Shown here piece after piece: positions 17,401 to 25,848 of a stretch of 64,000 nt of DNA; position 1 is the first letter of the stretch, and every line of letters begins with the position of its first letter. Source of the stretch: Scalindua sp964584595. GTDB taxonomy: Bacteria; Planctomycetota; Brocadiia; Brocadiales; Scalinduaceae. The stretch lies in NCBI GenBank assembly GCA_964584595.1, contig CAZPAM010000004.1:1-64000 (forward strand), given 5' to 3'. The position numbers and the translations under genes are program-made. The notes below the pieces were generated by a model, which was given only the letters and a program-made list of their open reading frames with translations, had not been told where the DNA came from and made no database searches.

Positions 17401-18176
17401 AGGTTTATGAAAAAGCCCAATTAGAACAAAGTGCCCGTCACGCAATTTCATCCGGAATAACATATTTTATAATTGGCGTGGCGGCAATTATAGGGCTAAA
17501 TATTGCAGGGATTCCGTTAAGAAGCCTTACCATATTTGCCGGTGCATTCGGTATTGGTCTGGGCTTTGGGATGCAGAATATAATCAATAATCTTGTAAGC
17601 GGTATTATAATCTTCTTTGAAAAACCTATAAAAATTGGTGATGTAGTAACACTAGATAAGGAAATTGCAGGCAAGGTAGAGAAGATTAGTATTAGAAGTA
17701 CTATGATAAATACCTTTGACAGGAAGACGGTAGTTGTGCCAAATTCAAGGTTCCTTGAGAATAACGTAGTAAACTGGGTTCATGGAGGTGATATGCTACT
17801 AAGATCTAAGGTAGTTGTAGGTGTTGCGTATGGTTCAGATACTGAGCTTGTAAAGAATTGCCTGCTTAAAGTGATGGATTTACATCCGGATGTGAAAAAA
17901 GATCCTGCACCGATAGTACGCTTTGCGGAATTTGGGGACAGTTCATTAAATTTTGAGTTGTATTTCTGGGCTCACATACTTGATAGATGGATGGCAATCA
18001 GCGACCTGAACTTTGCAATTGACAGAATATTCAGGGAAAACAATATCGAAATACCTTTTCCTCAGAGAGACCTGCATATTCGTTCAAAAAAACCTGTCGA
18101 AACCCAATTTACCACGTTAACTAAAAATGATAAGGATAGTAATACAGATTCCAAAAACCCTCAAATAGACGAATAA
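14493..18176 (+). CDS. Large MscS-family mechanosensitive channel with periplasmic coiled coil
   Basis: This 1227-residue protein has a signal peptide (cleavage near VGYCSQ) and a long charged coiled-coil region (about residues 30-570, with a Glu/Lys/Ala-rich part at 295-350). About eight or more membrane helices follow from residue 585. The C-terminal MscS domain spans about residues 985-1205. The pore helix region is GAFGIGLGFGMQNIINNLVS, followed by the beta-domain phrase FFEKPIKIGDVV and the conserved VVPNSRFLENNVVNW. Layout and length match the MscK/MscM (KefA/YjeP) type, which releases osmolytes when membrane tension rises. A second ATG at 14505 has a GGGA at better spacing and may be the real start. 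Confidence 0.88.
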   Translation: MGFNMIIKKLSFIFIILFFFICLAISTVGYCSQTAEVEDLTAIRTNFLNDVEKILGGHDQDIAQLESDLNILKDVSGKLQTMEKTLIEGQIEGDVLDLTVRQQKLLEERISILNETIQARTEKTEIAGNMKKALEDTTTLSGRKDKINEEASLLPGSQFESFQKEAELLEAQLESIIAKASEKEAHFQTTQSTNDALNTSLEEQKEKLREEVEELVNQKPETEEESILIDNKKRLLENELKLLDDKIKLLFMQTELAKLGPQSAKVERLNLELEKDIKTEIAGILSLKFEEEEVQREEKEAEEAKRVEDRRRWIAEEAKAKAELEKAKALKQAEIAAQKRLEETSPEKKRILEIEADVHKQEGLIATIKDELITVGTESHEYLAGFKEILGNIDELLGGENTPDEVAGELDVIAAESERIQNKIETIQSLLSATEKQKAIIDESLGKVRAELVPIVSGEKSNIEKEADGFSSKAQGELLVKLAGQRLEHIEEQKKLVEKKIESGNEVLESGRELLEKLADAQESLSQIQAANIWARRESRISTNTVIEGVTDIKALKEKPFDFYKASAQNLKKLRIYLADTKNIPAFIIKVIIIVFVIFFTFFARRILNKWAGREIERYTAVSPQTFFTYELIPGLFRIMQNTLTMFFLFVIALTISLTIPSNTPVILSAIYGFAILSVYKLLRGTVVESFSPYTGGRRWVPVTYFSARHIFKGLNTILLFSVITITLIFVLNVYSYKKDVIELLWFIYNIVTISLAVWIAASQRSFLLKVLPYYESAIGKLVNKVINILYPILIAFVILLFAIRSLGYALLTYTFVVTLIKSVIVSIIAYAVYRFLLRRLSLSQERKLKLRRQLDDKEFESEKTSLNVGFRVYKGLLGYGILIIAVVIIFGMWDNTFKDVVSSPAAPALFRNVYENVLYVFASIKDGLTYKFTLAEGRYTTPFKMLIGILVLVAAFICTRYLKNVLRTKVYEKAQLEQSARHAISSGITYFIIGVAAIIGLNIAGIPLRSLTIFAGAFGIGLGFGMQNIINNLVSGIIIFFEKPIKIGDVVTLDKEIAGKVEKISIRSTMINTFDRKTVVVPNSRFLENNVVNWVHGGDMLLRSKVVVGVAYGSDTELVKNCLLKVMDLHPDVKKDPAPIVRFAEFGDSSLNFELYFWAHILDRWMAISDLNFAIDRIFRENNIEIPFPQRDLHIRSKKPVETQFTTLTKNDKDSNTDSKNPQIDE

Positions 18177-18777
18177 GTTTTTTGAAAGATTGCTGTCATT
18201 CCTTAAGTCGTTATAAGGCAAGTATTAACGCCAGTTGAATTGTCCATTACACACTATCACACTACATTGTGTAATCAGCTTGTATATAATATACTAAATG
18301 TAGTATTTTTTTGTTGACATTGCCGAAAAGTTGCTTTATGCTTTACCGACACATAAGGCATTACCCACTAAAAGCTTATATTAAAATTCCGCTTCTGTAC
18401 AACTACAATAGCTCTTGAGAATCTGATTTACCTGAATAAGCTACCTTCCTTATTATTTAGACTATAACAAATCATCAATAGCAAAGGTTCTTTTGCGATT
18501 TAAAAGTACCTCACTTGCTACCATCAACAAGTAATTTTCAAGCCGTTTGTCCTGTTAATACAAGATTGAGAGAAACAAATTTGGTGAAGAAACACAACTT
18601 CCTGATCTAGTAATCTGGGCGACAATCCATTAACAGTTGTTTATTTACCAAATTCGTTTTAGGTTTTATTGTGTTGTTCATTAGTTGTTTATAAGTTCCG
18701 GAAATGTCTTTCTAAATTTTCAATGTGTACAATCTTGGATATTTTTCAAGGTTACAGACAAAATTTGAGTCCTGATT
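18177..18777. other. Long intergenic region with one promoter-like site
   Basis: A 601-base stretch without a convincing gene on either strand. It contains an 8-bp inverted repeat (ATTACACA at 18246 and TGTGTAAT at 18268) followed by a strong promoter-like pair at 18314-18342. A small RNA or a long 5' leader for the next gene is possible but unproven. Confidence 0.5.
18314..18342 (+). promoter_or_regulatory. Sigma70-like promoter
   Basis: A perfect TTGACA at 18314-18319 and TATGCT at 18337-18342 are separated by 17 bases. It points towards the TPR lipoprotein gene that begins 436 bases later. The match is by eye; no transcript evidence exists. Confidence 0.5.
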
Positions 18778-20913
18778 ATGTCAAAATTTACTAACTTATT
18801 AATACCTCTTATTATGGTATCAACCGGAGTAATTTCCTGTACAAGCCAGAGTCTTGTGAGAAAAAGTGATGTGTCTCAACAAGTTCTACTACAACATGAG
18901 GGAGAAAACGTGACAGGCCAAACAGAATATACAGAAATCTCAACGAAAGATAACGCTCCAACAGTAAATACAAAAAGTAAATATGCGGCTGATAAAGCTA
19001 CCGGTAGCGAAAATGATGTAAATACACGAAAGGCTGTAGACCGCATTAGTGAATCTAAACCGGTCATTCCTGATTATACGAATACAGTAAAAAACGATCC
19101 AGTTCATGAAGAATTTACTACTGTTAATCTTATTGAAGAACTTATTGAGAAAACAGGAACGCCGGCTGAATTAGAAGAATCAGAAGAAGAGAGCGAGCGT
19201 GAGAAAGAACATATTTACAACCTGCCTGCAGGACAGCAGGATGAAAAAGTTCTGAGTCAAGTTGGCCTTGCCCATCTTAACCTTGGAATTGCTTACGAGG
19301 AAAGAGGGCTGATTGACCAGGCGACCCTGGAATTTCAGAGTGCAGTAAAAGCAAATCCACATCATTTAGAATCACATGTACGATTAGGAACTACATATGG
19401 ATTAAAAGGCATGACGAATGAAGCACTATCTGAATTTAAGAAGGCAATAGGTATTAATCTTAATGAAGCGGTTGCGAAGATCGTTTTTAATGCATTACCA
19501 GTAGCTGCAAACCAGAAAGTAAAAACAGACATAGTTGAGGCGCGCATAAACCTGGGAGATGCATATAAAGAGGAAGGAAGATTAAAAAGGTCACAGTTGG
19601 AATATAAAAAGGCTTTGGAGCTTGAACCAGAACATCCAATTGCCAGAAGATCGCTAAGCGAAGTATATTATAGCTTAGGTACTTCCTGCCTGGAGAACAA
19701 GAAATATGATAATGCTATCGATGCGTTTAATAAGGTATTGAAGCTAAACCCCGAGTTTCCTCAAGTCAGAGATGTTCTTGAAAAAGCACATTATAATCTT
19801 GGTATAAACTATGCCAAGAGCGGAGAACTCAATAAAGCAATTATAGAGTTTAATAAGACCATGGAGATTAGTCTTAACTATGCCATGCTGGACAAAAATC
19901 GTCCGGATGAAAATGTAAATAATAGTACTGGCGGCGATAAAAGAAAAGACAGTTCTCATATAGAAGAAAAAGGGGGGGAGTCTCTCCGGAAGCAAATACC
20001 TCGCAAAATTGATGTTGTAGAGGAAATGATACTGGCAGAAAAAGATAATACAAAAGAATCAGAACATAAAAGAGTGCAGTTAAAAACAGAAATATCTAAT
20101 GAAGATCAGGGCAAGAAACAAATCCAGGAGAATATTGCCCATGTAAAGACTGTAGATACCGAAAAAGCTGAAGTTGGTGATCTGGATTCAGTGGATCAAG
20201 AACGAAATGCTTCCTTGGAGGTAAGAGGGGAGGAAGAAGCTGAAAACTCAAATACTTATGACCTGAATAAGGGAAAGGAAATGTCCAAAGGAAGCTTAAC
20301 CCAATTCAACCAACCAGACGAGGACAAGATTGTTGCCATTCAGGCAAACTCTCCTGTTGTGGAAGCGGATGATAACATTCTTGCAAACACTTATATTGTA
20401 CCTGGAGAAATTAAAAGTACCTCAGGCCACAGGGTTTTTTCTTACTATGTAACCAGAAATTATAATAGAAAAATAGGGTTTAATGACGCCATAAAGGAAT
20501 ATGAAGATGCCATAAGAAGGAATCCTTATGGTAATAATGCACATCATAATCTTGCATATGCTTATTATAGTAAAGCTCTGCATCTTGATGATGCAATAGC
20601 AAGGAGAGAAGATTATCCGGAGGACAATCAGAGTTTTACGGTAAAACGATTTTATATTCACGATACCGTAGATGATAAAGAAATTGATAAGATAAGCTTA
20701 ACTAAACATACAGAAACCTTCGACAAAGAAAGTGCAGCCTTGTATAATAGAGTTGGATATACACACTTTAAAAAAGGGATGTTTGATGATGCTATTCTTG
20801 AGTACAGGAACGCACTCAAGATTGATCCAAAATATTCAAAGACTTTATATAATCTTGCATTTTCTTTTCTTATAAAAGGTTCGTACCTGGATGTTGCATT
20901 AAGGGGACAATAA
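18778..20913 (+). CDS. TPR lipoprotein with charged linker
   Basis: This 711-residue protein has a lipobox (STGVISC, Cys21). Several TPR units run from about residue 160 to 370, for example HLNLGIAYEERGLIDQATLEFQSA and YYSLGTSCLENKKYDNAIDAFNKV. A long charged linker without clear folds follows (about 380-570), then more TPRs at the C-terminus (about 575-711). It ends soon after a TPR helix, close to the final LRGQ. It is probably an envelope-anchored scaffold. Because it lies just before the exopolysaccharide export genes it may belong with them, as TPR lipoproteins often accompany such loci, but this is inference. Confidence 0.8.
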   Translation: MSKFTNLLIPLIMVSTGVISCTSQSLVRKSDVSQQVLLQHEGENVTGQTEYTEISTKDNAPTVNTKSKYAADKATGSENDVNTRKAVDRISESKPVIPDYTNTVKNDPVHEEFTTVNLIEELIEKTGTPAELEESEEESEREKEHIYNLPAGQQDEKVLSQVGLAHLNLGIAYEERGLIDQATLEFQSAVKANPHHLESHVRLGTTYGLKGMTNEALSEFKKAIGINLNEAVAKIVFNALPVAANQKVKTDIVEARINLGDAYKEEGRLKRSQLEYKKALELEPEHPIARRSLSEVYYSLGTSCLENKKYDNAIDAFNKVLKLNPEFPQVRDVLEKAHYNLGINYAKSGELNKAIIEFNKTMEISLNYAMLDKNRPDENVNNSTGGDKRKDSSHIEEKGGESLRKQIPRKIDVVEEMILAEKDNTKESEHKRVQLKTEISNEDQGKKQIQENIAHVKTVDTEKAEVGDLDSVDQERNASLEVRGEEEAENSNTYDLNKGKEMSKGSLTQFNQPDEDKIVAIQANSPVVEADDNILANTYIVPGEIKSTSGHRVFSYYVTRNYNRKIGFNDAIKEYEDAIRRNPYGNNAHHNLAYAYYSKALHLDDAIARREDYPEDNQSFTVKRFYIHDTVDDKEIDKISLTKHTETFDKESAALYNRVGYTHFKKGMFDDAILEYRNALKIDPKYSKTLYNLAFSFLIKGSYLDVALRGQ

Positions 20914-21300
20914 GAAATATTGAATCTTAGCTTATAAATGTAATAATATTAAGTAATCATTTTAGTTTGCAGTTGAAGCGATAGAATGAGTACTTAGTGG
21001 TAAGGAGATTTGTCCGGTTAGATAGTTGAATACGAACCACAACCAGAATATTGGTCTTTACTGTCTAACAAATATTTGAAGATCTTTAGACAAATACAAA
21101 GACTGCCACTTCATTAATTCAGCTTTATATAAAGATATTTTAAATCTCCAAGCCGCTTGCATCCTTACTTACAGGGAATTATGGCAGAAAAACTGGCAAA
21201 ATGTGAAAGAGATGAATCTGCTCAAAATCCAGTACGTTAATATTTTGGTTCTGCTTTTTGGGTTTTATTAAGACAAAGCTTTCTATAAGAGAGTGTTAAA
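20914..21300. other. Intergenic region, nothing recognised
   Basis: A 387-base AT-rich spacer. No coding trace, hairpin with T-run or known RNA fold was found by reading. Confidence 0.45.
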
Positions 21301-21630
21301 ATGGATAAAAATAGAGTCAGAAGGAAAAGACATATGAGGCGTAGTAAACGGATGGGATGGAAAAGTAAAAGAAATAAAGAGTTAAAGATATATCTAACCA
21401 TCTTTCTTATATGTGTTTTTATCGCAGGGACTATAACCTTTATTACGGGAAAGGTTCCTACTCTTATTAAGAAAACTATTGATAAACAAATAGCGAGCAG
21501 GGCCGAAGAAATGTTAGGTAAACAGTTGGGTGACATGGAAGGCCTGAAAGATATGAAAGGTATGGATAGCAAGAGGGTAGATGAACTCAAAAAGAAGTAT
21601 GGTGGCATGATAGATAAATACAAGAAATGA
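21301..21630 (+). CDS. Small basic single-TM protein
   Basis: A 109-residue protein with a strongly basic N-terminus (RVRRKRHMRRSKRMGWKSKR). One membrane helix follows (about residues 30-50, IYLTIFLICVFIAGTITFI). The C-terminal helical part is rich in Lys, Met and Gly (LGDMEGLKDMKGMDSKRVDE). The positive-inside rule puts the N-terminus in the cytoplasm. No family is recognised. It lies just upstream of the export lipoprotein gene, and two other small basic one-TM proteins occur in the same run (27301, 27581), so a role in the polysaccharide export machinery is possible. A weak 5-bp hairpin (CCCTT/AAGGG) follows the stop. Confidence 0.65.
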   Translation: MDKNRVRRKRHMRRSKRMGWKSKRNKELKIYLTIFLICVFIAGTITFITGKVPTLIKKTIDKQIASRAEEMLGKQLGDMEGLKDMKGMDSKRVDELKKKYGGMIDKYKK

Positions 21631-21861
21631 ATTCAGGTTGGATATATAGTTATCTGCCCTTCATTAAAGGGAGAGGAAACCATTCACAAAGAAATCCTTC
21701 AATATAGAGTGTGGTTAAAAGTAAAGAAACAGCATATTTATTACTTATGGTCTAAGCTAAAGTTCATCCTTAATCATCAATTTCTAGTCAAGCGCAAAAG
21801 CGGTTACAATTAATATTTAGACAATAACTTATAACTTGACAGTAAGGAGAAGTTACAAACA

Positions 21862-23052
21862 ATGCCAGGGTTCAATAGAGGTAAATGGCTCGTAATGCTC
21901 ACAGTTATTATGATGTTAATGAATAGCTGCGTGTCTAGTCAAAAGGCAACGGTGAAGAAAGGAATACCTGAAAGAAAGGCAATAACACTGACAACTGAAT
22001 TAACTGAGAAAAAAGAACCTGTTCTTGAGGTTCCCAACTATCCTGAGAATGTTGCATTCAGTGAAGTTACCGGTTTTAATGAATATGTAATCGGTCCCGA
22101 TGATATACTGACAATTACCGAATGGAAGACTACAGGGGTTTCTGCTCACAAACTTCCTGTTAGACCGGATGGTAAGGTATCTTTCTCTTTTTTCGAAGAT
22201 ATCAAGGTTGCAGGGCTTACTCCAACACAGGTAGATAGCCTAATTACCAGTCAGCTAGAAGGGTTTGTTAAACAGCCCAGGATAGATGTGGTGGTCACGG
22301 AGTATAGAAGTAAGAAAGTATCCTTTTTTGGAGAAATTAACCGTGTAAGCGGAACACCTCTGTCAGGTCCCGGCATTTATCCCCTGAAAGGGAAAACGAA
22401 ATTAACAGAGCTCCTTTTGGAGGCCGGTAGTGAAACTGAAAAAGCAGATTTAAAGAATGTCGAGCTGATAAGGCGTGGCAGGCTGTACAAACTGAATCTC
22501 TTAAGCGCAATGACGCTTAAAGATTTGAGTCAGGATGTATTACTGGAGAACGGTGACAAAATAACAATTCCGTTACTACCACAATTTAAGAAGGAAAAGG
22601 AAGTAGAGAAACGTGCATTTGTTTTCGGTCAGGTGAAAAGATCTGGATTGTTTAAGTTTACCGGTAAAGTTACTGTAGCAGAACTAGTAGCAAAAGCTGA
22701 GGGGCCTTCATTTGCTACTGCTAGTTTGAAGAATACAAAGGTAGTAAGGGGTACTCCTGAGAATCCTGTTCTCATTGATGTTGATCTTAAAAAGTTATAT
22801 TATGAAGGTGACATGAGCCAGAATGTAGCAATCAGGGATAACGACATAATATTTATTCCCAGAACTGGACTTGTGAAAACAACACAATTTTTTTCTCAAA
22901 TTGGCAGTATCTTAAGCGTTATATTAGCACATCCAGCCGGTTTCAGAGACAATTATACTACAGGTGGCGGCTTATATCTTGATACAGACGTTTCAGAAAA
23001 ATCGCTGAGAGAACAAGACAGATTAGGTGGCTTTTCTGGTGCTGAGAACTAG
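21862..23052 (+). CDS. Wza-like polysaccharide export lipoprotein
   Basis: A 396-residue outer-membrane export protein. Its signal peptide ends in a lipobox-like LMNSC (Cys23). The polysaccharide export domain begins near residue 73 with the typical YVIGPDDILTITEWK, then LPVRPDGKVSFSFFEDIKVAGLTP. Two SLBB-type domains follow (about 155-235 and 245-330), including VFGQVKRSGLFKFTGKVTVAELV. The start has AAGGAG about 15 bases upstream. Such proteins form the outer-membrane channel for exopolysaccharide and work with the Wzc-like kinase encoded next. The last codons lie inside an imperfect 35-bp tandem repeat, so the C-terminus (RLGGFSGAEN) may be a recent change. Confidence 0.9.
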   Translation: MPGFNRGKWLVMLTVIMMLMNSCVSSQKATVKKGIPERKAITLTTELTEKKEPVLEVPNYPENVAFSEVTGFNEYVIGPDDILTITEWKTTGVSAHKLPVRPDGKVSFSFFEDIKVAGLTPTQVDSLITSQLEGFVKQPRIDVVVTEYRSKKVSFFGEINRVSGTPLSGPGIYPLKGKTKLTELLLEAGSETEKADLKNVELIRRGRLYKLNLLSAMTLKDLSQDVLLENGDKITIPLLPQFKKEKEVEKRAFVFGQVKRSGLFKFTGKVTVAELVAKAEGPSFATASLKNTKVVRGTPENPVLIDVDLKKLYYEGDMSQNVAIRDNDIIFIPRTGLVKTTQFFSQIGSILSVILAHPAGFRDNYTTGGGLYLDTDVSEKSLREQDRLGGFSGAEN

Positions 23053-23085
23053 ACAGACTAGAAGGCGTTTCTGGTGCTGCGGCAC
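23016..23085 (+). repeat. Two adjacent 35-bp repeats across the export-protein stop codon
   Basis: Bases 23016-23050 and 23051-23085 are directly adjacent imperfect copies, both starting AGACAGA and containing TTTCTGGTGCTG. The TAG stop of the export gene spans the junction. As 35 is not a multiple of three, the second copy is out of frame. Confidence 0.8.
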
Positions 23086-23388
23086 AGTAGGATTTTCTTA
23101 AACAGCCGACTCAGTTGGGATCCGGAATCCAAGAGTTTGCAATCCCTTATGATTACAGATTATGAGACCTGCCCGACTCGTCCTAAAGCTCGTCCGCCTT
23201 GGCGGAGATCACATCCGAGTGGGGGCTTCGTCATTCAAGGCAGGGAAACCCGCCTACAATTTTCAAAATGATCTATTGATAAACATTTAGCAGCGCTAAG
23301 CCAAAGTTTCGCTTAGTCAGCTTCTCCAAAAATGGTCAAGAGAAATTTATTAAGGTTCTGTCTGGTAGAAACCGGAGAATAAAAGAAA
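23086..23388. other. Spacer with GC-rich palindrome
   Basis: About 300 bases between the export lipoprotein and the kinase. It holds a GC-rich island with the palindrome CCGCCTTGGCGG near 23200, compositionally unlike its surroundings and similar in style to the GC-rich patch at 748-802. GGAGA about 10-14 bases before 23389 is the likely ribosome site of the kinase. Confidence 0.45.
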
Positions 23389-25803
23389 ATGGCTCAATAC
23401 GAATTAAATCTAAGAGATTACACAAGAATATTGAGGAAGAGGAAGTTTATTGTTGTTTTCTCCACCGTTATGCTTGGCTTCTTCAGCCTCTTCTTTGCTA
23501 CTATGATAAAACCTATACCACTTTATAAAGCTACATCAAGCGTGAAGGTAGACGCCTCAACCACTATGGCTGGATTATATATTGAAACCGTATCATATTC
23601 TGATGCTGATACCTTGCAGACACAATCAGCCATTATTACAAGTATTCCTGTAGTTGAATTGGTTGCCAGGGACATGGGTCTAATTGATAAGGAAATACCC
23701 AGTGAAGATGTTCGAAAGGACCCTGAATTATTGAATATAGTTCTCGATTTAAAGGGTAAGCTTTCAACACTTGTGGAAGGAGAGACTAACATAATAAATA
23801 TATCCGCAGTTTCTGAGGACCCTAAGTACTCTCAGGCAATAGCCAACTCTACTGCCAGGATGTTTCAGCACGCGAATATTATGGAAAAAAACCGGCGTAA
23901 TATTGATGCAAAGAAGTTTATTGAAGCACGATTAGAAGAAGTTGGTAGCCGGTTAAAGGCAGCGCAGAAAAAACTTAAGGCATTAAGGCAGGAAAAACGC
24001 TTTGTGACTATGGAAATTCATACTGCACAAACAGTCCGCAGATTGGAAGCGGCAGAAATAAAACATAAAGAGGTTAAGAAGGGGTTAGAAAATGTTGAAC
24101 TCTTAATCGAGCACCTGAGTGTTCAGAGGTCTTTGCCCAAGGAAAAGACAGAAGGCTTTTATGCAGAGACGATAAATCCTATTTTCTCAAGCCTTAATAA
24201 TCGATTAGCTGAACTGCAGTCTAAAAGAGATATACTTCTGCTTGATTATACCAAAAACCATCCTGAAGTGCAGAGAATAGATTTAGAGATAGATAATACA
24301 ACTGAAAATATGCTGAAAAATTTAGCTGGTGATAAAGAGAAACTAAAAGAGATCGAGAAGTTAACTGCTGTAGAAATGGAGGAACAAACGGCCGAGTATC
24401 GTTCACTTCCGGAGATAGGTTTCGACCTTGCAGATATTGAAATGGATATTCAAAGTAATCAACTACTCTTTGCACAATTGGAAGAAAAACACCAGGAAGT
24501 ATTGATTCAAGAGGCTGAAAAGATACAGGAGATAACTATAATCAGGCCTGCACTTGAACCAACCGTAGCTGTGAATCCGCCAACTACTGCAGCTACAACA
24601 GTAGTGGGCACTCTCATAGGATTTATACTTGGGGTAGTCATGGCCTTTGTTCGCGAGACCGTTGATACATCGATTGGTGCAATTGAGGATATAGAAGAAT
24701 TTCTTGGCGTTCCGGTCGTTGGGATAATTCCGTTCTTGAGTGCAGAAGAGATAATGGATACATTGTTACAAAAGCAAGATTTGGAACAACCTGAAGAGGT
24801 ACTAGAGTTGAATGCTCGACTGGTTTCTCACTTTGCGCCAAAATCTACTATGGCAGAGAGCTTCAGGGCTTTGCGTACGTCAGTAGAATTTATTTTAAAT
24901 GATCGGAATCTTAAGTGTCTGTCGTTTACGAGTACAACTATGAGAGAAGGAAAAACCACCACGATAAGTAATTTTGCAATGTCAATGGCACAGATTGGAA
25001 AAAAGGTACTTCTGGTTGATGGAGATATGAGAAAGCCAATGATAAATAAAGTATTTGGACTGGAAAGGGAGCCGGGATTATCAGATGTTATTCTGGGAAA
25101 TTATAATTGGGATGAGGTAATAAAGACTGACACTGATATTATGATGGGTGAGATGGGAATGGAGGATATAACAACAACTGCCCCGGGAATAAATAATCTT
25201 AATATCATAACCTCCGGTTTAATTCCTCCAAATTCCACAGAGTTACTTAACTCAGCAAGGATGAATGAAATTATGTCTCAAATGAAAGAAGCATATGATA
25301 TTGTCTTGATTGACTCTACACCCATCCTTCCCTCAACCGATGGAGTTGTGCTAGGGGCGAAGGTAGATGGTGTTGTCATGATAAATCAAGTAGGTCAGAT
25401 TGCCAGAGGTGCCTTGAAACGGGCAAAGGCACAACTCGACAATACGAAAGCAAACATTATTGGAATAGTCCTGAACGGTCTCAAACCTGAAACAGGCAGG
25501 GAATATAAAGATTATGGTTATTATGGTTACTATTATTCTTACGGTGCGGAGGAAGAGCCTCAACCGTGGTACAAGAGGTGGTTTAGCGGATGGTTCAAGA
25601 CGCCTAAAATAGTAAAAGAACTTCTTGAGAAAATAAAGGGGAAAGAAGTAGGAGAAGAGCAAGAAGAACCAGAATATGACATAGAAGAGGAGGCTTTCGG
25701 TGAGAATACCTGGGGAAAATGGTTAAAAATCATTGTTATTATTGTTACATTGACTTTTATTTTTTGTGGTATGCTATGGCAATTTGGAATTATAAGAATG
25801 TGA
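23389..25803 (+). CDS. Wzc-like polysaccharide co-polymerase / tyrosine kinase
   Basis: An 804-residue fusion of a Wzz-type chain-length domain and a bacterial tyrosine kinase. A membrane helix lies at about residues 20-38, a periplasmic coiled coil at about 150-370 and a second helix at about 402-422 (VVGTLIGFILGVVMAFV). In the kinase, Walker A is near 513-525 (TTMREGKTTTISN), Walker A' is VLLVDGDMRKP (near 540) and Walker B is IVLIDSTP (near 640). A tyrosine cluster (YKDYGYYGYYYSYG, about 705-718) is the usual autophosphorylation site. Unusually the protein then continues for 85 residues, ending in a third membrane helix (IIVIIVTLTFIFCGMLW). It should govern polymer length and export together with the adjacent Wza-like protein. 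Confidence 0.9.
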   Translation: MAQYELNLRDYTRILRKRKFIVVFSTVMLGFFSLFFATMIKPIPLYKATSSVKVDASTTMAGLYIETVSYSDADTLQTQSAIITSIPVVELVARDMGLIDKEIPSEDVRKDPELLNIVLDLKGKLSTLVEGETNIINISAVSEDPKYSQAIANSTARMFQHANIMEKNRRNIDAKKFIEARLEEVGSRLKAAQKKLKALRQEKRFVTMEIHTAQTVRRLEAAEIKHKEVKKGLENVELLIEHLSVQRSLPKEKTEGFYAETINPIFSSLNNRLAELQSKRDILLLDYTKNHPEVQRIDLEIDNTTENMLKNLAGDKEKLKEIEKLTAVEMEEQTAEYRSLPEIGFDLADIEMDIQSNQLLFAQLEEKHQEVLIQEAEKIQEITIIRPALEPTVAVNPPTTAATTVVGTLIGFILGVVMAFVRETVDTSIGAIEDIEEFLGVPVVGIIPFLSAEEIMDTLLQKQDLEQPEEVLELNARLVSHFAPKSTMAESFRALRTSVEFILNDRNLKCLSFTSTTMREGKTTTISNFAMSMAQIGKKVLLVDGDMRKPMINKVFGLEREPGLSDVILGNYNWDEVIKTDTDIMMGEMGMEDITTTAPGINNLNIITSGLIPPNSTELLNSARMNEIMSQMKEAYDIVLIDSTPILPSTDGVVLGAKVDGVVMINQVGQIARGALKRAKAQLDNTKANIIGIVLNGLKPETGREYKDYGYYGYYYSYGAEEEPQPWYKRWFSGWFKTPKIVKELLEKIKGKEVGEEQEEPEYDIEEEAFGENTWGKWLKIIVIIVTLTFIFCGMLWQFGIIRM

Positions 25804-25848
25804 GTATTGAGCTGGTAAAGCGATACAAGTTATCAGGAGACGACCAAA

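Noticed and set aside
23074..23271. Open frame of 65 codons after the export lipoprotein
   Set aside because: Composition is dominated by the GC-rich palindrome region; no conserved text or ribosome site.
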